From positions 287,905 through 351,904 of the forward strand of contig NZ_JAHLKM010000002.1 of the NCBI RefSeq assembly GCF_024449025.1: a DNA stretch of 64,000 nt, given 5' to 3'. Below the pieces are notes generated by a model. The model worked only from the letters and a program-made list of their open reading frames with translations. It did not search any database and was not told where the DNA came from. The stretch is from Natronomonas aquatica (GTDB lineage: Archaea > Halobacteriota > Halobacteria > Halobacteriales > Haloarculaceae). Every line of letters begins with the position of its first letter. The first letter of the stretch is position 1. Below are positions 17,832-27,932 of this stretch, piece by piece. A program made the position numbers and the translations under genes.

Positions 17832-18707
17832 TCACCCTAACTCGCCGGCGACGGCCGTCGCCATCGTGTCGCTGTTGTAGTCGGCGCCGGTCTTCCCGTC
17901 CGGTGTCAGGACGATGAGGCCGGCGTGGCCCTCTGTGAGGCCGCCGAACTCGTCGATCGCCGTCCGCGCGGCCGATCCGGCGTCGTGGCCGTCCTCGAGC
18001 AGTTCGACGGCCCGCCGCGAGAGGGTGTGTCGGGCGATATCCTCGCCGGCCCCGGTCGCGGAGACGCCGCCGGCTCCGGTACAGTAGAACCCCGAACCGA
18101 CCTGCGGGACGTCGCCGACGCGACCGGCGAGGGCGAACCATCGGCCGCCGGTCGACGTCGCGGCGGCCGTCCGTTCGCCGTCGGTGGCGACCGCGCCGAC
18201 CGTATCGTGGTCCCGCTCGGCGGGGCCGCCGAACCGCTCTCGGACCCACGTCGCCTGCGCTTCGATCCCGTCCGGCGGCCTCTCGCCGAGGTCCTCCCAG
18301 CGCGTTCGGGTTCGGTCCGTCCATAGGTCGACATCGGTCTCGACCCCGTACGCGTCGGCCAGATCGACGGCGTGAACGCCCGAAACCAGGACGTGTGGTG
18401 TCTCCGATCGGACGACTACCGCGACGTCGATCGCGTGTTCGACGCCGGGCATGCCACAGGCTGCCCCGACACTGCGGTCCTCGCGCATGATCCCTGCGTC
18501 GGTCCGGATGTACCCATCCGACTGGACGGCGCTCCCCCTGCCGGCGTTGAAGCGTGGGTCCGACTCGAGCGCCCCGAGGGCCGTCCGGACCGCATCGATC
18601 GGTGATTCCGCCTCGCTTCCGGCTTCCGCGGCCGAATCGAGCGCTCGCTGCCGGGTCTCCGGATCCGCCGGGGCCGTCCCGGCGCCCCCGTGGACGATGA
18701 CTCGCAT
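17832..18707 (-). CDS. Isoaspartyl peptidase / plant-type L-asparaginase
   Basis: Ntn-hydrolase of 291 residues that cleaves beta-aspartyl bonds or asparagine after self-processing. The start MRVIVHGGAG is the family's first strand; the autocleavage site with catalytic threonine is in DHDTVGAVATDG near residue 175, and the substrate loop GRVGDVPQVGSGFY follows. The C-terminal GHAGLIVLTPDGKTGADYN is typical. In-frame sequence upstream to 18731 (MPTGRRSG) is not needed; the start at 18707 is about 27 bp from AAATAAG on the minus strand. Likely role: repair or turnover of isoaspartyl peptides, or asparagine use. Confidence 0.88.
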   Translation of the reverse strand: MRVIVHGGAGTAPADPETRQRALDSAAEAGSEAESPIDAVRTALGALESDPRFNAGRGSAVQSDGYIRTDAGIMREDRSVGAACGMPGVEHAIDVAVVVRSETPHVLVSGVHAVDLADAYGVETDVDLWTDRTRTRWEDLGERPPDGIEAQATWVRERFGGPAERDHDTVGAVATDGERTAAATSTGGRWFALAGRVGDVPQVGSGFYCTGAGGVSATGAGEDIARHTLSRRAVELLEDGHDAGSAARTAIDEFGGLTEGHAGLIVLTPDGKTGADYNSDTMATAVAGELG

Positions 18708-18749
18708 GCCCGACCGTCGTCCCGTTGGCACTTATTTCTTCTAACTATC

Positions 18750-18763
18750 ACGATCGTTATTTA
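18750..18763 (+). promoter_or_regulatory. Promoter region of icd with a palindrome
   Basis: ACGATCGT (18750-18757), a perfect 8-bp palindrome, runs into TTATTTATAG (18756-18765), a TATA-like box. This would leave a leader of about 30 nt before the icd ATG at 18819. Confidence 0.4.
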
Positions 18764-18818
18764 TAGATACGCCGGGAGAACGGTACGCCTTTCATGGCCC
18801 CCTTCAAAACCGTCCGGT

Positions 18819-20075
<1,257 letters not shown>

Positions 20076-20198
20076 GACGGCGGGACCGAACCTCGTTCCG
20101 TTTCTGTCCTGGGCAACGCTGGGGCTGAGCCACCGGATCCGGACAGAGACGTCTACCCGTCGAATCCAACCGCAGTGATCCCGACGCCGCGTCGGGTG

Positions 20199-20537
20199 TT
20201 ACTCCGCCCAATCGGGATCCGTCCGCGCCGGCGAGAAGACGTCGATCCCGCGAACGACGGTGTCGCCGCGGTTCTCTACCCCGTGGGGTTCCCCGCCCGG
20301 GATGACGAACGAGTCGCCCGCAGAGAGCGTCACCGTCCCCTCATCCGAGAGGAACGTCAACTCGCCCTCGTAGAGGTACCCGATCTGCTCGTGGGGATGG
20401 TCGTGTTTCGGAACGGCCGCGCCGGGTTCGATCTCGAACTCCTGCATGCTCGTCTCTTCGCCGTCGACGAGCTTCGTCAGGTGGACGTTTTCGACCGCTT
20501 CGACCGAGTCTTTATCGGACAGTCCGATGTGCTCCAT
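20199..20537 (-). CDS. Small cupin-domain protein
   Basis: A 112-residue single cupin. Motif 1 is visible as HDHPHEQIGYLYEGE (two or three His and a Glu for metal), and motif 2 as PGGEPHGVEN with the last His. Such proteins bind a divalent metal; functions range from isomerases to sensors, and none can be chosen here. It is convergent with icd; the spacer (20076-20198) contains a short hairpin CCGAC-GTCGG at 20181-20195 and no gene. Confidence 0.78.
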   Translation of the reverse strand: MEHIGLSDKDSVEAVENVHLTKLVDGEETSMQEFEIEPGAAVPKHDHPHEQIGYLYEGELTFLSDEGTVTLSAGDSFVIPGGEPHGVENRGDTVVRGIDVFSPARTDPDWAE

Positions 20538-20597
20538 AGGCGCCTATCACCCCCGGTCGAAATAAAAACGGGGGATCCATTCCCGCCCGTCCCCGGT

Positions 20598-22046
20598 TCA
20601 GTAGGATTTCGCGAAGTAGGCGGTTTCGGTCGCGTCCTCGCCACAGATCCCGCAGGTGTCGTGGATCGGTTCCTCCTCGGTGTCGAGCGGGAGCATCACG
20701 ATCTCGGCGGCGATCTCGTCTTTGATAACCGCCTCGCAGTCCTCGTCGCCGCACCAGCCCGTCTTGACGTAGCCGCCGTGTTGGCCGATCGTGCCGAGGA
20801 TCTCGCCGCGGCCGTGGGCCTCACGGACGTTCTCTTCGAGATTCTCTTCGGCGGCCGCATAGAGTTTGGCGTAGACGGTCTCGAGGGCCTCGTCGACCGA
20901 TCCGACGATCCCCTCCCGATCCGCGCTCTCCGTTTCGCCGTCCGGCCGGTGGACGAGCGTCGCCTCGCTGTCCTCGACCTCGTTGGGACCGATCTCGATC
21001 CGGAGCGGGACGCCGTTGAGTTCGTGTTCGTTGAACTTGAAGCCGGGATTGCGCTCGTCGCGGTCGTCGAGTTCGGCGCGGAACTCCTCGTCGAGTTCGG
21101 CGGCGAGGTCGGCGGCGTACTCCCGGACGCTCTCTTCGGTTTCGGCCTGCCAGATCGGGACGACGACGACCTGCGTCGGGGCCAGCGCCGGCGGCAGGAC
21201 GAGCCCCTGATCGTCCGAGTGGGTCATGATGAGCGCGCCGAGCGCGCGCCAGGACAGCCCCCACGAGGTGGTGTGGGCGATCCGCTCGTTTTCGTCCTCG
21301 TCGGTGTAGGTGATGTCGAACGCCTCGGCGAAGGAGGTCCCGAGGTGGTGGCTCGTCCCGGCCTGCACCGACTTGCCGTCCGGCATCAGCGCCTCGATGG
21401 TCGTCGTCGTGTGCGCGCCGGGGAACTTGTCGTGTTCGGGCTTCCGGCCGAGCATACCGGGGATGGCCATCACCTCCTCGTAGAGCCGTTCGTACTGGTG
21501 CAACCGGGTCATCGTCTCCTCCCAGGCGTCCTCGTGGGTCGCGTGGGCGGTGTGGCCCTCCTGCCAGAGGAACTCCTTCGTCCGGAAGAACGGTTTGGTT
21601 TCGGTGGCCTCCCAGCGGACGACCGAACACCACTGGTTGACCCGCAACGGGAGGTCCCGATAGCTGCGGACCCACTCGGCGATAAAGGGCGTGATGATCG
21701 ACTCGGAGGTCGGCCGGACGGCGAGGCGCTCTTCGAGTTCCTCGTGGCCGCCGTGGGTCACCCACGCGACCTCGGGGTCGAACCCCTCGACGATGTCCTT
21801 CTCCCGTTCGAGGTACGATTCGGGGATGAACATCGGGAAGTAGGCGTTCTGTACGCCGGTCTGTTTGAACCAGCCGTCCAGATGCTCCTTGAGCCGCTCC
21901 CAGATCGCGTAGCCGCGCGGGCGGGTAACGATGAACCCGCCCATCGGGGCGTAGTCCGCGAGGCCGGCTTTCTGGACGACCTCGGCGTACCACTCGCCGG
22001 GATTGTGTGCTTTGCTCTCCGTGATTCCGAGTTCTTGTTCACTCAT
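20598..22046 (-). CDS. proS: Prolyl-tRNA synthetase
   Basis: Class II aminoacyl-tRNA synthetase of 482 residues, archaeal/eukaryotic type without the bacterial editing insertion. Class II motif 2 appears in VNQWCSVVRWE...KPFFRTKEFLWQEGH, motif 3 in TSWGLSWRALGALIMTHSDDQGL, and the proline pocket in TSHHLGTSFAEAFDI. The C-terminus has the archaeal zinc-binding extension, CGDEDC and CGICG, ending in the conserved Tyr. The promoter on the minus strand may be AGTATATAAACG near 22110-22120, leaving a leader of about 40 nt. Confidence 0.95.
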   Translation of the reverse strand: MSEQELGITESKAHNPGEWYAEVVQKAGLADYAPMGGFIVTRPRGYAIWERLKEHLDGWFKQTGVQNAYFPMFIPESYLEREKDIVEGFDPEVAWVTHGGHEELEERLAVRPTSESIITPFIAEWVRSYRDLPLRVNQWCSVVRWEATETKPFFRTKEFLWQEGHTAHATHEDAWEETMTRLHQYERLYEEVMAIPGMLGRKPEHDKFPGAHTTTTIEALMPDGKSVQAGTSHHLGTSFAEAFDITYTDEDENERIAHTTSWGLSWRALGALIMTHSDDQGLVLPPALAPTQVVVVPIWQAETEESVREYAADLAAELDEEFRAELDDRDERNPGFKFNEHELNGVPLRIEIGPNEVEDSEATLVHRPDGETESADREGIVGSVDEALETVYAKLYAAAEENLEENVREAHGRGEILGTIGQHGGYVKTGWCGDEDCEAVIKDEIAAEIVMLPLDTEEEPIHDTCGICGEDATETAYFAKSY

Positions 22047-22238
22047 GGTGTTTTTGCGTTCGCGTTCGGCTGTCGCTTCCGAACGGACTGGCGTTGGTGT
22101 CCGTTCGGCGGCGTGCGTTTATATACTGTCGGGATCTGCTCGTGTCCGATCGTCGTGTGAATGTTCCGGACGGAAGAGCGGACGACAGACACACTCCGGT
22201 GGACGGTTATCGGTTCAGAATCCGTAACGTCTCGAAGA

Positions 22239-22247
22239 TTTATTTTA
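22239..22247 (+). promoter_or_regulatory. TATA-like box for the 63-aa zinc-finger gene
   Basis: TTTATTTTA centred about 26 bp before the ATG at 22269; leaderless spacing. Confidence 0.55.
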
Positions 22248-22268
22248 CGAACCGTCGATGGTCGGGAT

Positions 22269-22460
22269 ATGGAGATTATCGATGGCGACAAGACGCGGTG
22301 TAGTCGGTGTGAGGACGTTATCTCGCTCGCCGAGGCGGTCGTTCTAGAGCGGCAGAACAACAAGGCGATGGAGAAGCCCCTCTGTGGGACGTGTTTCGAA
22401 AACGTCGGCGTTCCGAAGGGCTACGAGGTCGAACGGGACGTGACCTACCTGGAACGATAG
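22269..22460 (+). CDS. Small zinc-finger protein (two CxxC knuckles)
   Basis: A 63-residue protein with CSRC and CGTC about 30 residues apart, forming a likely single zinc site, and a charged linker (LERQNNKAMEK). Open frame extends upstream to 22161, but the TATA box at 22239-22247 makes the ATG at 22269 the start. Small zinc-finger proteins of this design are abundant in haloarchaea and mostly uncharacterised. It precedes the PAPS-reductase-family gene on the same strand (64-nt gap). Confidence 0.7.
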   Translation: MEIIDGDKTRCSRCEDVISLAEAVVLERQNNKAMEKPLCGTCFENVGVPKGYEVERDVTYLER

Positions 22461-22524
22461 CACGGCGTTCGGCCGTGTGGAATCCGAAACATCCTTTAGT
22501 TCTCTAATTAGATGTAATTATACG

Positions 22525-23493
22525 ATGAGCGAGTTCCCGGAATACGTCGACGTATCGTACACCGACGGGGAGGGCGAGTCCGCCGCCGACTACCCCGCGA
22601 TCGAGGACAAAATCGAAAAGGCCATCGAGGTCGTTGCGACCGGCCTCGAGGAGTACGAAAACCCCGCGATCATGTGGACCGGCGGGAAGGATTCGACGCT
22701 AACGCTGTATTTCGTCAAGGAGGTCGCCGAGCAGTACGGCTACGACCTCCCGCCCGCGGTCTTCATCGACCACTACCAGCACTTCGACGAACTGCTCGAG
22801 TTCGTCGACCGGTGGGCCGAGGAGTGGGACCTCGAGGTCATCTTCGCGCGCAACGAGGACGTCGGTGCCTACGTCGAGGAACACGGCCTCGAGCCCGGTG
22901 ACGACATCCCCGTCGAGGAACTCGACGAGAACAACCGCCGTCACATTCGGGAAATCCTCGAATACGAGGAGGACACCTTCCCGTTCCTGCTGGATACCTA
23001 CGTCGGCAACCACCTGCTGAAGACGGTCGCGCTGAACAACACGTTGGAGGAACACGGCATCGACGGGATCATCTCGGGGATCCGCTGGGACGAACAGGAG
23101 GCCCGCGCCGAGGAGACCTTCTTCTCGCCGCGGCACGACCCCGACATCTATCCGCCCCACGACCGGATCCAGCCGATCCTGCAGTTCGACGAAGCCGACG
23201 TCTGGGACGCCTTCTGGTACTACGTCGTCCCCGAGACCGTCTCGGAGTACCCCGACGACGGCTACGTCCCGCAGGACTACGACGACCTGCCGAACGACCT
23301 CACCCACGAGGACATCCCCGTCTCGCCGAAGTACTTCGCCGGCTTCCGGTCGCTGGGCAGCGAGATCTCGACCGAAAAGAGCGACGAGGCCCCCGCATGG
23401 CTACAGGACTTAGAGAACACGACCGAACGTGCCGGTCGTGCCCAGGACAAAGAGGACCTGATGGAGCGGCTGCGGGACCTCGGTTACATGTAA
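22525..23493 (+). CDS. Phosphoadenosine phosphosulfate reductase-family protein
   Basis: Adenine-nucleotide alpha-hydrolase fold protein of 322 residues. The PP-loop is IMWTGGKDSTLTLYF near residues 50-64; VFIDHYQHFDELLEFVDRW follows, as in CysH/CysD, and GIRWDEQEARAEETFFSPRHD is a typical substrate-binding region. The catalytic CxxC and ECGxH signatures of true PAPS reductase are not visible, and CysN is not adjacent, so the exact reaction (PAPS reduction, sulfate adenylylation or another PP-loop reaction) is open. The ATG at 22525 is chosen over the 16-codon longer frame, which crosses the AT-rich promoter. Confidence 0.72.
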   Translation: MSEFPEYVDVSYTDGEGESAADYPAIEDKIEKAIEVVATGLEEYENPAIMWTGGKDSTLTLYFVKEVAEQYGYDLPPAVFIDHYQHFDELLEFVDRWAEEWDLEVIFARNEDVGAYVEEHGLEPGDDIPVEELDENNRRHIREILEYEEDTFPFLLDTYVGNHLLKTVALNNTLEEHGIDGIISGIRWDEQEARAEETFFSPRHDPDIYPPHDRIQPILQFDEADVWDAFWYYVVPETVSEYPDDGYVPQDYDDLPNDLTHEDIPVSPKYFAGFRSLGSEISTEKSDEAPAWLQDLENTTERAGRAQDKEDLMERLRDLGYM

Positions 23494-23560
23494 GCGACAC
23501 CCCCGGATGGAGAAACGACGTTGGTAAAGAGTTTTGTCCGGGTTCCCCCAAACGGGGGAC

Positions 23561-23899
23561 ATGACCGATTACACTGTCGAGTTCGTCGGGACCGGCGAGA
23601 CGATCACGGTCGCCGATACGAGTACTATCCTCCAGCGCTGCATCGAGGAAGGGATCGCCCAGGAGTACTCCTGTCGCGTCGGGATGTGTCTGGCCTGTTC
23701 GGCCGAAATAATCGAAGGCGAGGTCACACAGCCGGCGGCCCGCGGGCTCACCGACGAAGAGCGGGAACGCTACGCTTTGACGTGTATGGCCCGCCCGCAG
23801 TCGGATCTGAAACTCGACCGCGGGAAGTACCCCCCGAGCATCGACGCCGACACCGCGGCCGACGACGGCGGCCCCGATCCGGCCGCAGCCGACGACTGA
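23561..23899 (+). CDS. 2Fe-2S ferredoxin (plant type)
   Basis: A 112-residue electron carrier. The cluster ligands are CRVGMCLAC and a fourth Cys about 40 residues later in ALTCMARP, the plant-type CX4CX2C...C arrangement. It lacks the large acidic N-terminal insertion of the main haloarchaeal ferredoxin (about 128 residues), so it is probably a secondary ferredoxin. The C-terminus is an acidic Ala/Asp tail. The start at 23561 (MTDYTVEFVG) is chosen over a 9-codon longer frame. The electron-transfer partner is unknown. Confidence 0.88.
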   Translation: MTDYTVEFVGTGETITVADTSTILQRCIEEGIAQEYSCRVGMCLACSAEIIEGEVTQPAARGLTDEERERYALTCMARPQSDLKLDRGKYPPSIDADTAADDGGPDPAAADD

Positions 23900-23988
23900 T
23901 ACGGCTCGATCCCGGACCGATCGACGGCCGGCCGCCCGGCGCCTCGAAGTCCCAACCGCTATGAGACCCCGGCCGGTACCCCTCTCGT

Positions 23989-24576
23989 ATGGCCCTCGAG
24001 ATCGGTCGCCGGCTCGTTCACGCCTCGGGGGCGACACTCCCCGCCGCGTATCTCATCGATACCCACGTTCTCGGGACGGGGCTTTTCACGTGGTCGGTTG
24101 TTCGGGCGCTCACCGTCCTTGGACTGCTCGTGACCGCAATCCTCGAGGCCGCCCGGCTGTACGGCGGCCTCGAACACGTGATCTACGACCGGCTCACCCG
24201 TGGGTACGAGGCGGATTCCGTCGCCGGCTACGCGATGTACGTCCTCAGCAGCACGGTCACGGTCTTCGCCTTCGAACCGCGCGTGGCGGTCCCGGCGCTT
24301 TTCATGCTCGCGCTCGCCGACCCGGTAAGCGGGATGCTCTCGGGCGATCAGTTCCGCGTCGTCGCCCGCCCCCGCGTGTTCGTCGGGATGTTCGCCGTCA
24401 GTTTCCTCTTGGCGTTCCCCTTCGTTTCCCTGCCGGCCGCCGCCGCCGGAGCCTTCGGTGCGACGGCCGCCGACGGCGTGAAACCGATCGTCGCCGGCCA
24501 CGTCGTCGACGACAACCTCACGATTCCCTTGTTCGCCGCGGGGGCGATGTCCCTCGCCCTATCGGTCGTCGGCTGA
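23989..24576 (+). CDS. Polyprenol (dolichol) kinase / phosphatidate cytidylyltransferase-family membrane protein
   Basis: Integral membrane protein of 195 residues with about five to six hydrophobic segments (AAYLID..., VVRALTVLGLLVTAILEA, ALFMLALADPVSGML, VGMFAVSFLLAFPFV, NLTIPLFAAGAMSLAL). The opening EIGRRLVHASGA and closing VDDNLTIPL motifs are those of the dolichol kinase/CTP-dependent lipid kinase family. It probably phosphorylates an isoprenoid alcohol or lipid with CTP, feeding archaeal glycosylation or lipid salvage. No biochemical substrate can be read from the sequence. Confidence 0.72.
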   Translation: MALEIGRRLVHASGATLPAAYLIDTHVLGTGLFTWSVVRALTVLGLLVTAILEAARLYGGLEHVIYDRLTRGYEADSVAGYAMYVLSSTVTVFAFEPRVAVPALFMLALADPVSGMLSGDQFRVVARPRVFVGMFAVSFLLAFPFVSLPAAAAGAFGATAADGVKPIVAGHVVDDNLTIPLFAAGAMSLALSVVG

Positions 24577-24580
24577 CCGC

Positions 24581-24751
24581 CTACAGGAGGACCGCAAGCG
24601 GGACGCCGAAGGTGACCGCGAGCCCCACGAGCGCGATCGCGGCGCCGACGAGCGTCTGCCTCGCCGTGTACTCGCTCTGTGGGGCCGTCGATCGGCTCCC
24701 GGTGGATCCGTGTGGGTGGTGGTCGTGGTCGTCGTGGTCCTCGTCGTCCAT
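24581..24751 (-). CDS. 56-residue His/Asp-rich single-pass membrane protein
   Basis: Translated directly from the minus strand: the N-terminus is MDDEDHDDHDHHPHG, then a polar linker, then one transmembrane helix (ALVGLAVTFGVPLAVLL) ending at the stop. The His/Asp cluster could bind metal or simply be halophilic surface. It is convergent with the polyprenol-kinase gene and divergent from aconitase. This layout (short His-rich tail plus one helix) recurs among haloarchaeal small membrane proteins; function is unknown. Confidence 0.6.
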   Translation of the reverse strand: MDDEDHDDHDHHPHGSTGSRSTAPQSEYTARQTLVGAAIALVGLAVTFGVPLAVLL

Positions 24752-24856
24752 ACGCGATCATCCGTCGGGCCGATACTTCGACTTACCGCTTCCCACGGTC
24801 CGGGTACGGTGGCCGCGATCCTGAAGATTGATGCCCGTTGAATATAGAGGCGGGGT

Positions 24857-26803
24857 ATGGGATGGACACTCACGGAAAAGGTCCTGGCGGATCACCTGGT
24901 CGATGGCACGCTCGAGCCGGGCGAGGAGATCGGCATCGAGATCGATCACACGCTCGCACACGACCTCACCGGACCGCTCGTGTGGCTGCAGTTCGAGGCG
25001 CTGGAACTCGACGAGGTGCGGACCGAGATCTCTGTCCAGCACTGCGACCACCAGACCTACCAGCCCGATTTCAGGGTCAGCGACGACCACCGCTTTCTGC
25101 GGAGCGCGACCGGTACCTACGGGGCGTACTTTTCGCGTCCGGGAACCGGGATCTGCCATCAGATCCACAAGGAAAACTTCGTGGTGCCCGGCAAGACCAT
25201 CCTCGGGGCGGATTCACACACCCCGACTGCGGGCGGCCTCGGGCAGTTCGGGATCGGCTCCGGCGGCCTCGATATCACCGTCGCGATGGGCGGGGAGCCG
25301 TACTACTTCGAGATGCCCGAGATCGTCAACGTCCGACTGGAGGGCGAACTCGGCGAGTGGGCCACCGCCAAGGACGTCATCCTCGAGTTGCTCCGCCGGA
25401 CATCGGTCAAATACGGCGTCGGCAAGGTCTTCGAGTACACCGGCCCCGGCGTCGAGTCGCTTTCGGCCCACGAGCGGACGGTGATCGCGAACATGGGGAC
25501 CGAACTCGGCGCGACGAGTTCGATGTTCCCGACCGACGAGCGAACCCGAGAACTCTTCGGTCGGCTGGGCCGCGAGGAGGATTTCGTCGAGATTCGACCG
25601 GACGAGGACGCCGAATACGACGGGACGATCGAGGTCGACCTCTCCGGGATCGAGCCGCTGATCGCGGCGCCGTCGATGCCCGACAACGTCGTCCCGGTCC
25701 GGGAGGTCGCCGGGGTCTCGGTCGATCAGGTGCTTTTCGGGTCGTGTACGAACGGGGCTTACGAGGACCTGCTGCCGGCCGCGAAGATGCTCGAGGACCG
25801 GACCGTCGATCCCCGGACGGAGGTGACAGTCGCACCGGGATCGAAGCGCGCCGCCGAGCAGTTGACCCGCGAGGGCTGGACGGTCGAACTGATGGCCGCC
25901 GGCGTCAACATCTCCGAGGCGACCTGTGGGGCCTGTATCGGTGCCGGCCACGTTCCGGCCTCCGATTCCGTCTCGGTGCGGACCTTCAACCGCAACTTCG
26001 AGGGCCGATCGGGGATGGAAGACGACAGCGTCTATCTCTGCTCGCCCGAGACCGCCACGGCGGCGGCAATCGCCGGCGAGATCGTCGATCCGCGCGATCT
26101 GGCCGAGGAACTCGGCGATCTGGAGCCGCCGGGGCGGGCGATGCCGGACGAATACGTCGACGTCAGCGAATCGGACATCATCACACCGGGGGAGGCCGAG
26201 GAGGACGAACTCATCAAGGGACCGAACGTCGGGACCGTCCCGCTGAAGGATCCCCTTCCCGCCGACATCGAAGGCCCGGCGCTTCTGAAGATGGGCGACA
26301 ACATCACGACCGACCACATCATCCCGGCGACCAAGGAGGTCTCGATGCACCGATCGAACGTGCCGAAGCTCTCGGAGTTCACGCTCAGCCGGGTCGACGA
26401 GACGTTCGCGGAACGCGCCGCGGCGGCCGACGGCGGCTTTCTCGTCGCCGGCGAGAACTACGGACAGGGGTCCTCCCGGGAACACGCGGCGCTGTGTCCG
26501 ATGTATCTCGGTGTGGAGGGCGTCCTCGCACGGAGCCTCGCCCGCATCCACAAGACGAACCTGTTTAATTTCGGGATCGTGCCGCTTTCGATCACCGGAG
26601 AGGCCTACGGGAAGATCGAGCAGGGCGACGATATCGAGATCGTCGACGACGTCGCCGAGGCCGTCAGTTCGGGGCAGGAGGCCTTCACCGTCCGCGTCGA
26701 CGGCGGGTGGGAGACGACGGCCACGCTCGAGGCCTCCTCGCGGGAGCGACAACTGCTCGTAGACGGGGGCAAACTGCCGCACACGAAACAGAAACAGACC
26801 TAG
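24857..26803 (+). CDS. acnA: Aconitate hydratase
   Basis: TCA-cycle enzyme (citrate to isocitrate via cis-aconitate) with a 4Fe-4S cluster. The 648-residue protein has ADSHTPTAGG and GSGGLDITVAMGG in domain 1, the cluster ligands in GSCTNGAYED and EATCGACIGAG, and the swivelling C-terminal domain with GDNITTDHI and AGENYGQGSSREHAAL. The shortened form is like haloarchaeal and other single-chain archaeal aconitases; 3-isopropylmalate dehydratase is unlikely because both large and small domains are fused. The start MGWTLTEKVL is typical. Confidence 0.95.
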   Translation: MGWTLTEKVLADHLVDGTLEPGEEIGIEIDHTLAHDLTGPLVWLQFEALELDEVRTEISVQHCDHQTYQPDFRVSDDHRFLRSATGTYGAYFSRPGTGICHQIHKENFVVPGKTILGADSHTPTAGGLGQFGIGSGGLDITVAMGGEPYYFEMPEIVNVRLEGELGEWATAKDVILELLRRTSVKYGVGKVFEYTGPGVESLSAHERTVIANMGTELGATSSMFPTDERTRELFGRLGREEDFVEIRPDEDAEYDGTIEVDLSGIEPLIAAPSMPDNVVPVREVAGVSVDQVLFGSCTNGAYEDLLPAAKMLEDRTVDPRTEVTVAPGSKRAAEQLTREGWTVELMAAGVNISEATCGACIGAGHVPASDSVSVRTFNRNFEGRSGMEDDSVYLCSPETATAAAIAGEIVDPRDLAEELGDLEPPGRAMPDEYVDVSESDIITPGEAEEDELIKGPNVGTVPLKDPLPADIEGPALLKMGDNITTDHIIPATKEVSMHRSNVPKLSEFTLSRVDETFAERAAAADGGFLVAGENYGQGSSREHAALCPMYLGVEGVLARSLARIHKTNLFNFGIVPLSITGEAYGKIEQGDDIEIVDDVAEAVSSGQEAFTVRVDGGWETTATLEASSRERQLLVDGGKLPHTKQKQT

Positions 26804-26820
26804 AACGGGGGGAACCCCAC

Positions 26821-26827
26821 TTATATG
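26821..26827 (+). promoter_or_regulatory. TATA-like box for the peroxiredoxin gene
   Basis: TTATATG centred 27 bp before the ATG at 26851; leaderless spacing. It follows the aconitase stop by 18 nt, so the peroxiredoxin has its own promoter. Confidence 0.6.
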
Positions 26828-26850
26828 TCCGTGGGGGGCATGTTCGGGGT

Positions 26851-27348
26851 ATGGTAGACATCGGCAGCGAGGCGCCGGACTTTACGGTACCCGTCGCCGG
26901 CGGCACAGCGTACAACGACGTCGAACCGTTCACGCTCTCGGCGGCGCTGGAGGAGGGGCCGGTCGTCCTCGCGTTCTACCCGGCGGCCTTCACGAGCGTG
27001 TGTACCGAGGAGATGTGTGCGTTCCGGGACTCGATGTCGAGGTTCGACGGACTCGACGCGCGCGTTTACGGCGTCAGCGTGGATCTTCCCTTCGCACAGA
27101 ACGTCTGGATCGAGGAGGAAGGGCTGAACTTCCCGATGCTCTCCGATTGGGACCACGAGGTCATCGAAAAATACGACGTGATCCTCGAGGACATGTACGG
27201 GATGGTCGAGGTGGCCCAACGCAGCGTCTTCGTCGTCGACTCCGCCGGCGTCGTGACGTATAAATGGGTCCCGGAAGGGGACAACCCGGACTTCGACGCT
27301 CTCGTCTCCGAGATCGGGGACGCGGTCGCCGAGGCTGCCGGGGACTGA
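26851..27348 (+). CDS. Peroxiredoxin (AhpC/TSA or BCP type)
   Basis: Thiol peroxidase of 165 residues reducing H2O2 or organic peroxides. The peroxidatic Cys is in FTSVCTEEMCAFRD, followed five residues later by a second Cys, the spacing of BCP-type atypical 2-Cys enzymes. SEAPDFTVP and the beta-strand VYGVSVDLPFAQNVW are family-typical, as is the late RSVFVVDSAGVVTYKW. It has its own TATA box and is convergent with the Hsp20 operon; both suit stress response. Confidence 0.88.
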   Translation: MVDIGSEAPDFTVPVAGGTAYNDVEPFTLSAALEEGPVVLAFYPAAFTSVCTEEMCAFRDSMSRFDGLDARVYGVSVDLPFAQNVWIEEEGLNFPMLSDWDHEVIEKYDVILEDMYGMVEVAQRSVFVVDSAGVVTYKWVPEGDNPDFDALVSEIGDAVAEAAGD

Positions 27349-27395
27349 TCCGGATCCGAAGACGGTCGTCGCTCGAGAACGGGACGGGGCTCCCG

Positions 27396-27932
27396 TTAGG
27401 TGGTGTTCGGTCCGTCTCCGGGGGTGTCGGGGTCGGTCCCCTCTTTTACCCCGGGTTCGACGCCGCTGTCGGTTTCGGATCCCGTACCGGAATCCGGTTC
27501 CGCCGAGGTGTCGACGACGGCCGTTTCGCCGCCGTCATCCCCGTCCTCGGTGCTTTCGTCGGCCGCTTTCGGGATCAACACTTCGAGCGTTCCGCTCTCC
27601 GTCAGCGTCGCCTCGGCCCGGTCGGGGTCGACGGCGGCGCCCTCCGGCAGTTCGACGCCGCCGTCGAGGGCGAGCCCGCGGCCCGGGAGGACCATCTCGT
27701 AGTCGTCGTGGAACTCCCGGAACCGATCGATACGGACCGAGACGGCTCCCCTCTCGAATCGGACGTCGACGTCGGCGGCCGTCGCCCCCGGGGCGTCGAA
27801 GACCGCCAGATAGGCGTCGTCGCTCTCCAGGAGGTCCGCCGAAAGCGACCGGCGTTCCTGAAACCGGCTGGCCGCCCGCCCGACCCCGCCGAGGACGGCG
27901 CGGCCGATCGAGGCCCCCACCTCTCGGATCAT
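27396..27932 (-). CDS. Hsp20/alpha-crystallin-family small heat-shock protein
   Basis: ATP-independent chaperone of 178 residues. The alpha-crystallin domain spans about 40-125 (AYLAVFDAPGATAADVDVRFERGAVSVRIDR up to the terminal strand TLEVLIPK). Instead of the usual IxI end it has an acidic disordered tail of about 50 residues, rich in Asp, Glu, Gly and Thr. The start at 27932 overlaps the stop of the upstream 52-aa zinc-ribbon gene by ATGA; the frame opens further upstream to 28049 but that is inside the partner gene. They form a two-gene operon. Confidence 0.82.
   Translation of the reverse strand: MIREVGASIGRAVLGGVGRAASRFQERRSLSADLLESDDAYLAVFDAPGATAADVDVRFERGAVSVRIDRFREFHDDYEMVLPGRGLALDGGVELPEGAAVDPDRAEATLTESGTLEVLIPKAADESTEDGDDGGETAVVDTSAEPDSGTGSETDSGVEPGVKEGTDPDTPGDGPNTT

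Noticed and set aside
20175..22160. 661-codon plus-strand frame opposite cupin and proS
   Set aside because: Antisense to prolyl-tRNA synthetase, with no family features.
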